A stretch of DNA of 5,460 nt from Gammaproteobacteria bacterium. GTDB lineage: Bacteria > Pseudomonadota > Gammaproteobacteria > Pseudomonadales > Halieaceae. The stretch is from contig JAOUDU010000229.1 of NCBI GenBank assembly GCA_029859085.1, positions 1 through 5,460 of the forward strand. Direction: 5' to 3'. Position numbers and translations under genes: made by a program. Below are positions 1 through 5,460 of the stretch, piece by piece; positions within the stretch are counted from its first letter, which is position 1; each line of letters starts with the position of its first letter. Under the pieces are notes generated by a model that made no database searches, was not told where the DNA came from, and saw only the letters and a program-made list of their open reading frames with translations.

Positions 1-1
1 C

Positions 2-673
2 ACTTACGGCACCATGCTGTTCTGGCCTGTCAGCGATACGCGTATTGCCTGGAATACCATCTCCATCATCGACCCGCTGTTCACCCTGCCCCTGCTGCTG
101 GCGGTGGTGCTGGCCGCCAGGCGCCAGCGCCCCTTGTTTGCCCGGGTCGGCCTGCTTTGGGCCTGCACCTACATGGCCCTGGGCCTGTGGCAGCGCAATG
201 AGGCGATCGACATGGGCCAGGCGCTGGCTGAATCGCGCGGTCACCATCCCCTGCGGCTGGAAGCCAAGCCGAGCTTTGCCAATATCCTGGTGTGGAAGGT
301 TGTCTACGAAACCGGGGACCGGTATTACGTCGACGCGGTGCGGGCGGGGCTCGCGCCGCGGGTATTTGCCGGCAGTTCAGTGCTGAAGCTGGATATACCG
401 CGGGACCTGCCCTGGCTGGAGCGCAATTCCCAGCAGGCCAGGGATGTCGAGCGCTTCCGCTGGTTCAGCAACGGCTACGTTGCCCGGGATCCACTGCATC
501 CCGACCGGGTGATCGATATCCGCTACTCGATGATTCCCAATGAACTGGCGCCCCTGTGGAGTATCCAGTTGCGGCGGGGCGCCCGGGTCGACGAGCATGC
601 GAACTACCTGGTGCACCGCGATGCCGGTGGCAACCGGGCCGCCCTGCTGTGGCGGATGTTATCGGGGGGTTGA
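2..673 (+). CDS. YdjM-family membrane protein, putative metal-dependent hydrolase, C-terminal part (5' end outside window)
   Basis: The frame is open from the window's left edge to a TGA at 671-673, giving 223 visible residues. The ATG at 14 is internal: the four codons before it (TYGT) belong to the family's conserved block TYGT..L-WP-SD-R-AW followed by IIDPLFTLPLLL, seen here at residues 1-33. Two hydrophobic segments follow, at about 17-39 and 45-63. After them comes a non-hydrophobic domain of about 150 residues with PSFANILVWK (90-99), DIRYSMIPNE (172-181) and APLWSIQL (183-190). These fit longer proteobacterial members of the YdjM/DUF457 inner-membrane family, named as metal-dependent hydrolases on the basis of conserved N-terminal histidines. 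Those residues lie outside the window, so activity cannot be judged. The E. coli member has been described as LexA-regulated; no operator can be examined here because the promoter is missing. The substrate is unknown. Family assignment is from remembered sequence resemblance and is fairly secure; the enzymatic role is not. Confidence 0.75.
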   Translation, partial: TYGTMLFWPVSDTRIAWNTISIIDPLFTLPLLLAVVLAARRQRPLFARVGLLWACTYMALGLWQRNEAIDMGQALAESRGHHPLRLEAKPSFANILVWKVVYETGDRYYVDAVRAGLAPRVFAGSSVLKLDIPRDLPWLERNSQQARDVERFRWFSNGYVARDPLHPDRVIDIRYSMIPNELAPLWSIQLRRGARVDEHANYLVHRDAGGNRAALLWRMLSGG

Positions 674-734
674 ACCGCTAACTGCTTTTTGGCAGCAGTG
701 CCACAGCCCGGGGCGGCATTTGCCGTTACCGGTT
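673..734. repeat. Imperfect inverted repeat across a convergent gene junction
   Basis: AACCGCTAAC (673-682) and GTTACCGGTT (725-734) are reverse complements except at one position, with 42 bp between them. They flank the 52-bp gap between the YdjM-family stop and the aminotransferase stop. Inside lies a shorter 5-bp hairpin, ACTGC (681-685) / GCAGT (695-699), whose loop holds a run of five Ts. On neither strand is a stable GC-rich stem followed by a T run, so I do not call an intrinsic terminator. The repeat could help end transcription from both sides or be chance; the long loop argues for caution. Confidence 0.3.
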
Positions 735-1904
735 GAAAACCGCCCGGGCGGCGGGAATGGCCCTGCCCGCGTTGATCGGTGCGCCCTCGCGAGCCAGTAT
801 CGCTTCCAGCGCGCCCAGGCAGTACAGTACATTGCGCTCGTTGCTGGCAAACCCCATCAGCCCGATGCGCCAGGTCTTGCCCGCCAGGGCGCCCAGGCCG
901 GCGCCGATCTCCAGGTCGTACTCCCTGAGCAGCGCATTGCGCACCAGGGCGTCATCCACGCCCTCGGGAATCCTCACCAGGTTCAGCTGGGGCAGGCGGT
1001 ATTCGGGAGCCACTACCATGGCCAGGCCCATGGCCTCGAGCCCCGCGACCAGGGCCTCGTGGTTGTGGCGATGGCGCCGGTGTGCCGATTCCAGTCCCTC
1101 TTCCTGCAGCATCAGCAGGGATTCATGCAGCGCGTAGAGATCGTTGACCGGTGCCGTGTGGTGGTAGGCGCGTTTGGTGCTGCCGCCCCAGTAGCCCATG
1201 ATCAGCTGCATATCCAGGAACCAGCTCTGCACCTTGTGCTTGCGGTTGCGAATGCGCTCCACCGCCCTCGGGCTGAAGGTCACCGGCGAGATGCCCGGAA
1301 TGCAGGACAGGCACTTCTGGGTGCCGGAGTAGACCGCGTCGGCGCCCCACGCGTCGACCAGCACCTCGATCCCCCCCAGTGAGGTAACACAATCGACGAT
1401 GGACAGCGCCCCCCGGTCGGCGGCCAGTGCGCACAGCGCGGCCGCATCGCTGCGAACCCCGGTGGAGGTCTCGGCGTGGACGAATGCGAGCAGGCTCGCT
1501 TCGGGGTGTTGATCGAAGGCGGCGGCGACCTTGTCGATACTCACCGGCTCACCCCAGGCATCCTCAACCATGATGGCGGTGGCGCCACAGCGCTCCACGT
1601 TCTCTTTCATACGCCCGCCGAACACACCGTTCTGGCAGACAATCACGGTATCCCCGGGGGAAACCAGGTTGACGAAACAGGCTTCCATGCCGGCGGAGCC
1701 CGGTGCGGAAACGGGGAGGGTGAGTTCATTAGCGGTCTGGAAAGCGTATTGCAGCAATCCCTTGATCTGGTCCATCAGGTCGACGAACAGCGGGTCAAGG
1801 TGGCCGATGGTGGGCCGGGCCAGGGCGCTGAGCACCCGGGGTGACACGTCGGAGGGCCCCGGGCCCATCAGGGTGCGAACAGGGGGATAAAAACTGCTGG
1901 TCAT
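726..1904 (-). CDS. Alanine/serine-glyoxylate-type PLP aminotransferase (class V fold)
   Basis: A complete 392-residue protein that transfers an amino group from alanine or serine to glyoxylate or pyruvate. It resembles human AGXT along its whole length. Visible motifs: GPGPSDVSPRVL near the N-terminus (14-25); APGSAGMEA (67-75); HAETSTG (143-149); IVDCVTSLGG (169-178), whose Asp171 should pair with the cofactor ring nitrogen; YSGTQKCL (192-199), whose Lys197 is the predicted PLP Schiff-base lysine; YHHT (247-250); and WRIGLMG (345-351), whose Arg346 matches the substrate carboxylate-binding arginine. No key residue is missing. The ATG at 1904 is preferred because a GGAGA lies 9 nt upstream and similarity starts just after it. 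An in-frame ATG at 1994 would add 30 residues (QTIRPVHLSSG...) with no family resemblance. The gene diverges from the acyl-CoA synthetase and converges on the YdjM-family gene. Substrate preference (alanine, serine, or ureidoglycine as in PucG-type relatives) cannot be decided from sequence by eye. Confidence 0.9.
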   Translation of the reverse strand: MTSSFYPPVRTLMGPGPSDVSPRVLSALARPTIGHLDPLFVDLMDQIKGLLQYAFQTANELTLPVSAPGSAGMEACFVNLVSPGDTVIVCQNGVFGGRMKENVERCGATAIMVEDAWGEPVSIDKVAAAFDQHPEASLLAFVHAETSTGVRSDAAALCALAADRGALSIVDCVTSLGGIEVLVDAWGADAVYSGTQKCLSCIPGISPVTFSPRAVERIRNRKHKVQSWFLDMQLIMGYWGGSTKRAYHHTAPVNDLYALHESLLMLQEEGLESAHRRHRHNHEALVAGLEAMGLAMVVAPEYRLPQLNLVRIPEGVDDALVRNALLREYDLEIGAGLGALAGKTWRIGLMGFASNERNVLYCLGALEAILAREGAPINAGRAIPAARAVFNR

Positions 1905-1913
1905 AACGGCGGG

Positions 1914-1918
1914 TCTCC
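1914..1918 (-). promoter_or_regulatory. Ribosome binding site of the aminotransferase
   Basis: On the minus strand this reads GGAGA, 9 nt before the ATG at 1904-1902. It selects that start over the in-frame ATG at 1994, in front of which I see no comparable purine-rich site. Confidence 0.65.
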
Positions 1919-1922
1919 GAGA

Positions 1923-2081
1923 GGTCTGAAACGAGGCGCGCACGTTAGCAGATTTTTGCCCGGAGCTTAAGTGCACAGGCCTGATAGTCTGCATTTGTGC
2001 GCCGAATACCCGGTGCCGTCCCCGGTTTATTTTCCGCTGTGTTGCAGCGTGTTAGTATCCCCGTTCAGACCGGATCAGGCC
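1923..2081. repeat. Four copies of an 8-bp motif, WTCAGRCC, in divergent orientation
   Basis: Plus-strand copies are TTCAGACC (2064-2071) and ATCAGGCC (2074-2081), starting exactly 10 bp apart, about one helical turn. Minus-strand copies are TTCAGACC (complement of 1923-1930) and ATCAGGCC (complement of 1978-1985). Each sequence variant therefore occurs once per strand, making two perfect 8-bp inverted repeats across the intergenic region. I did not see the motif elsewhere in the window by eye. The copy at 1923-1930 lies only 18 nt upstream of the aminotransferase ATG. The arrangement would suit an operator set for a shared regulator, but the motif was defined after looking, so chance is not excluded. 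Confidence 0.35.
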
Positions 2082-2103
2082 CCGGCAAATAACAGGCAGC
2101 CCT

Positions 2104-2111
2104 GGAGGTGA
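2104..2111 (+). promoter_or_regulatory. Strong ribosome binding site of the acyl-CoA synthetase
   Basis: GGAGGTGA is a full match to the anti-Shine-Dalgarno complement and ends 5 nt before the ATG at 2117. It decides the start: the in-frame GTG at 2108 lies inside this site, so it cannot be the start codon that the site serves. Confidence 0.85.
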
Positions 2112-2116
2112 CAGGC

Positions 2117-3649
2117 ATGAACAGACCCGGCACGGAATATAATATCGCGGCGCTGATGTTGCGCCGGGCATCGCTGAGCCCGGAGCGCAGGGCACTGGTA
2201 TTTGAAGAGCAGGAAACGTCTTACGCCCAATTCGCCGACCGGGTGCGCCGCCAGGCCACCCTGTTTCGCCAGGGGGGTGTTTGCGTCGGCGACAGGGTGG
2301 GTTTCCTCGGCATGAACCACCCGGCGCTGCTGGAGACCATGTTCGCGGCCCAGGCCCTGGGGGCGATCTTCGTCCCCCTGAATTTTCGCCTGACTGCGGA
2401 AGAACTGACCTTTATCATCAACGACGCGGGGGTGCACACCCTGGTGGTCGATGACGCCCTCAGCGGCGTTATCGGGCCCGCCCGGGAGAGATTGTGCTGC
2501 CGCGAGTTTTTTACCTCGGAAAGCGAGGCTGCAGGCTGGCGTCACCTGGCGGCGGAGCGCGCCGCGGCCGAGCCACTGCCAGAGGCAGTCTCGATGGGGC
2601 AGCACGACGTGGCGATCATCATGTACACCTCGGGTACCACGGGCCTGCCCAAGGGCGCCATGCTCACCCACGGCAATATAGTATGGAACAACATCAACGC
2701 CATGATGGCCTTCGGCGGCTCCCGGGACGATGTCATCCTCACCGCAGCGCCGCTGTTCCATATAGGCGGGCTGAACGTGATGACCATTGGCTCATTTCAT
2801 ACCGGCTCCGCCGTGGTGTTGCTGCGGGCGTTTGATGCGGGCCGGGCGCTGGAGAACATCGAGCGCTACCGTGTCACCCATATGTTCGGCGCCCCCGCCA
2901 TGTTCCTGTTCATGTCGCAGCAGCCGCAGTTCGCCGACACGGATCTGAGTTCCATCGCCACCATAATCTGCGGCGCCGCCCCGGTACCCGAGTCGCTGAT
3001 AGAGCTTTACGGCAAGCGCGGCGTGCCGTTCTGCCAGGGCTATGGCCTGACCGAGACAGCGCCATTCTCGGCTTTCCTCACACCCGAGTTCGGGATCAGC
3101 AAGCTGGGTTCCGCCGGCCAGTCACCGCTGTTCAGCGATACCCGTATTGTCGACAACGACAACCGCGAGCTGCCGGCGGGCGAGCGCGGCGAGATCTGCC
3201 TGCGCGGCCCCAATATCATGAAAGGCTACTGGAATCGCCCCGATGCCACCGCGGCGGCCATCGACAGCGAGGGCTGGTTCCACTCCGGTGACGTGGGCTA
3301 TGTCGACGAGGAGGGCTTCCTGTTTATCTGCGACCGGCTCAAGGACATGGTGATCTCCGGCGGTGAGAACGTCTACCCGGCGGAGGTCGAGGGTGTGCTG
3401 TACCGTCACGAGCATGTCGCGGAAGTTGCGGTGCTGGGGTTGCCCGACGAGAAATGGGGAGAGGCGGTGACCGCGGTGGTGGCCCTGCACGAGGGCAGGG
3501 AACTTACCCTGGAAGAGCTGCGCGCTTTTGCCGAGCCTTACCTGGCCCGCTACAAGTTACCGCTGCGGCTGCATATTGTGGATGCGCTGCCGCGCAACCC
3601 GGCAGGCAAGGTGCTCAAGTTCGTGCTGAAAGAGCAGTTGCAGGGGTAG
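2117..3649 (+). CDS. Acyl-CoA synthetase (AMP-forming acid-CoA ligase)
   Basis: A complete 510-residue enzyme of the adenylate-forming (ANL) superfamily. It activates a carboxylic acid with ATP to an acyl-adenylate and transfers it to coenzyme A. The large N-terminal domain holds the P-loop-like motif YTSGTTGLPKG (170-180), the acyl-pocket stretch around PLFHIGGLN (212-220), ICGAAPVPE (284-292) and the adenine-binding GYGLTE (308-313). WFHSGD (387-392) carries the ribose-binding Asp392. The hinge DRLKDM (406-411) leads into the small C-terminal domain with SGGENVYPAEVE (414-425). NPAGK (494-498) supplies Lys498, the predicted adenylation-step lysine. Length and motifs are typical of FadD-like medium or long-chain ligases, but aryl- or other acyl-CoA ligases share them, so the substrate is open. 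The strong ribosome binding site fixes the ATG at 2117. No signal peptide is present; the protein should be cytosolic or membrane-associated. A likely terminator overlaps its stop codon, suggesting a single-gene transcript divergent from the aminotransferase. Confidence 0.92.
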   Translation: MNRPGTEYNIAALMLRRASLSPERRALVFEEQETSYAQFADRVRRQATLFRQGGVCVGDRVGFLGMNHPALLETMFAAQALGAIFVPLNFRLTAEELTFIINDAGVHTLVVDDALSGVIGPARERLCCREFFTSESEAAGWRHLAAERAAAEPLPEAVSMGQHDVAIIMYTSGTTGLPKGAMLTHGNIVWNNINAMMAFGGSRDDVILTAAPLFHIGGLNVMTIGSFHTGSAVVLLRAFDAGRALENIERYRVTHMFGAPAMFLFMSQQPQFADTDLSSIATIICGAAPVPESLIELYGKRGVPFCQGYGLTETAPFSAFLTPEFGISKLGSAGQSPLFSDTRIVDNDNRELPAGERGEICLRGPNIMKGYWNRPDATAAAIDSEGWFHSGDVGYVDEEGFLFICDRLKDMVISGGENVYPAEVEGVLYRHEHVAEVAVLGLPDEKWGEAVTAVVALHEGRELTLEELRAFAEPYLARYKLPLRLHIVDALPRNPAGKVLKFVLKEQLQG

Positions 3650-3670
3650 CCTCGCGGTACCCGGGTTTTT
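3644..3670 (+). terminator. Likely intrinsic terminator overlapping the acyl-CoA synthetase stop codon
   Basis: GGGTA (3644-3648), a one-base bulge at 3649, and CC (3650-3651) pair with GGTACCC (3656-3662) around a TCGC loop, giving seven pairs. The sequence GGG then TTTTT (3666-3670) follows. The TAG stop at 3647-3649 sits inside the 5' arm. The three bases between stem and T run and the short T run make it weaker than a textbook example. It would separate the synthetase transcript from dgkA. The rest of 3650-3708 holds no gene. Confidence 0.5.
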
Positions 3671-3708
3671 GGAGCGTATCGTGGATAACCATGTATGAAG
3701 CCCCGTCC

Positions 3709-4080
3709 ATGAAGCCTGGTAAGACAGGAATCAGCCGGATTGTGGACGCCACCCTGTACTCCTGGCGGGGATTTCGCGCCGCGTTCCGGCACGAGTCCGC
3801 ATTCCGCCAGGAACTGGGCCTGGCGCTTGTGGCGCTGCCGCTGGCCTGGCTCATTGCGCAGGACGCGGTGCAGTTCCTGCTGCTGGCACTGCCGCTGCTG
3901 TTAATCCTGCTGGTGGAGCTGGCCAACAGCGCGATCGAGGCGATTGTGGACCGGATAGGCAGCGAGCAGCACGAGCTGTCCGGTCGCGCCAAGGACATGG
4001 GGTCGGCGATGGTATTCGTCAGCCTGACGATCGCCGCCGTCAGCTGGCTGGCAATACTGGGCGACCGCTATTTCCGGTGA
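3709..4080 (+). CDS. dgkA: Diacylglycerol kinase, small integral membrane type
   Basis: A 123-residue inner-membrane enzyme that phosphorylates diacylglycerol with ATP to phosphatidic acid, recycling the diacylglycerol left by membrane-derived oligosaccharide or lipopolysaccharide modification in Gram-negatives. It aligns with E. coli DgkA almost without gaps: YSWRGFRAAF (17-26), FRQE (32-35), VELANSAIEAIVDRIGSE (69-86) and HELSGRAKDMGSA (88-100). The known active-site residues are all present as Glu29, Glu35, Glu70, Asn73, Glu77, Asp81, Lys95 and Asp96 (E. coli processed numbering plus one). Three membrane segments are visible, about 36-50, 55-72 and 99-117. Two in-frame ATGs compete. The one at 3709 aligns exactly with the E. 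coli start and has GAAG 8 nt upstream. The one at 3691 would add MYEAPS, and its nearest Shine-Dalgarno-like GGAG (3671-3674) is too distant at 16 nt. I chose 3709, with moderate confidence. It follows a likely terminator and converges on ppdK. Confidence 0.93.
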   Translation: MKPGKTGISRIVDATLYSWRGFRAAFRHESAFRQELGLALVALPLAWLIAQDAVQFLLLALPLLLILLVELANSAIEAIVDRIGSEQHELSGRAKDMGSAMVFVSLTIAAVSWLAILGDRYFR

Positions 4081-4094
4081 GGCCGGCGCAGTCC

Positions 4095-5459
<1,365 letters not shown>

Positions 5460-5460
5460 G

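Larger units (their letters stand above)
1905..2116. promoter_or_regulatory. Divergent intergenic control region
   Basis: These 212 bp separate the start codons of the divergent aminotransferase and acyl-CoA synthetase and must carry both promoters. No consensus sigma-70 pair stands out. The best plus-strand -10-like hexamer is TAGTAT (2053-2058, four of six matches), but the -35 position opposite it is poor. On the minus strand TTAAGC and TAACGT are 17 bp apart but each matches only three of six bases. The region is less GC-rich around 1937-1950 and 2024-2060 than the flanking genes. It also contains short palindromes (CTTAAG, GTGCAC and AGGCCT clustered at 1966-1982) and the WTCAGRCC motif set described separately. 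No small ORF with a convincing ribosome binding site is visible. Confidence 0.6.

Noticed and set aside
540..1382. Long plus-strand open frame of 280 codons, opposite the aminotransferase
   Set aside because: It runs antisense to a clear PLP aminotransferase with all catalytic motifs, overlaps the end of the YdjM-family gene, and its translation resembles no family. Such frames arise readily opposite GC-rich genes.
1966..1982. Cluster of 6-bp palindromes CTTAAG, GTGCAC and AGGCCT
   Set aside because: Six-base palindromes are frequent by chance and these share no common centre or sequence. Only the part that overlaps a WTCAGRCC copy was kept.
1905..1994. In-frame 30-residue N-terminal extension of the aminotransferase from an ATG at 1994
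   Set aside because: I see no comparable ribosome binding site before it and no family similarity in the extra residues, and it would run through most of the likely promoter region. It also lacks a signal-peptide pattern. The ATG at 1904 has GGAGA 9 nt upstream.
2108..2116. GTG at 2108 as the start of the acyl-CoA synthetase
   Set aside because: This GTG is part of the GGAGGTGA ribosome binding site for the ATG at 2117.
2075..2761. Minus-strand frame of 228 codons opposite the acyl-CoA synthetase
   Set aside because: It is the antisense shadow of a gene with intact ANL-superfamily motifs, and has no recognisable domain or ribosome binding site.
3454..3708. Upstream extension of the dgkA frame to 3454
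   Set aside because: The added codons overlap the acyl-CoA synthetase out of frame and read through the putative terminator; DgkA proteins begin where the 3709 ATG falls.

Overview
The window reads as ordinary, GC-rich (roughly 60% by eye) chromosomal DNA of a gammaproteobacterium. An E. coli-type diacylglycerol kinase matches residue for residue over its conserved core, and the other proteins are typical proteobacterial housekeeping or catabolic enzymes. A marine, Halieaceae-like lineage is plausible, but that is inference from general resemblance. I see no rRNA, tRNA, CRISPR array, insertion sequence or phage gene.

Layout, left to right. (1) 2-673, plus strand: C-terminal part of a YdjM-family membrane protein (putative metal-dependent hydrolase), cut by the left edge. 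(2) 726-1904, minus strand: a complete PLP-dependent alanine/serine-glyoxylate-type aminotransferase, convergent with gene 1. (3) 1905-2116: a 212-bp divergent intergenic region. It carries four copies of an 8-bp motif, WTCAGRCC, two on each strand, each pointing toward the gene on its side. This is the least expected pattern in the window. (4) 2117-3649, plus strand: a complete acyl-CoA synthetase with a strong ribosome binding site. A likely intrinsic terminator overlaps its stop codon. (5) 3709-4080, plus strand: dgkA, diacylglycerol kinase. (6) 4095-5459, minus strand: C-terminal half of pyruvate, phosphate dikinase (ppdK), cut by the right edge and convergent with dgkA with only 14 bp between the two stop codons.

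Functionally the genes touch central carbon and lipid metabolism. The aminotransferase links glyoxylate or pyruvate to glycine, serine or alanine. The synthetase activates a carboxylic (probably fatty) acid to its CoA thioester. DgkA recycles diacylglycerol to phosphatidate. PPDK interconverts pyruvate and phosphoenolpyruvate. Orientations are mixed and no multi-gene operon is evident. The only pair likely to share regulation is the divergent aminotransferase/acyl-CoA synthetase pair.

I did not find a new biological system here. The findings are mainly regulatory hypotheses and start-site decisions that can be tested by comparison with related genomes.
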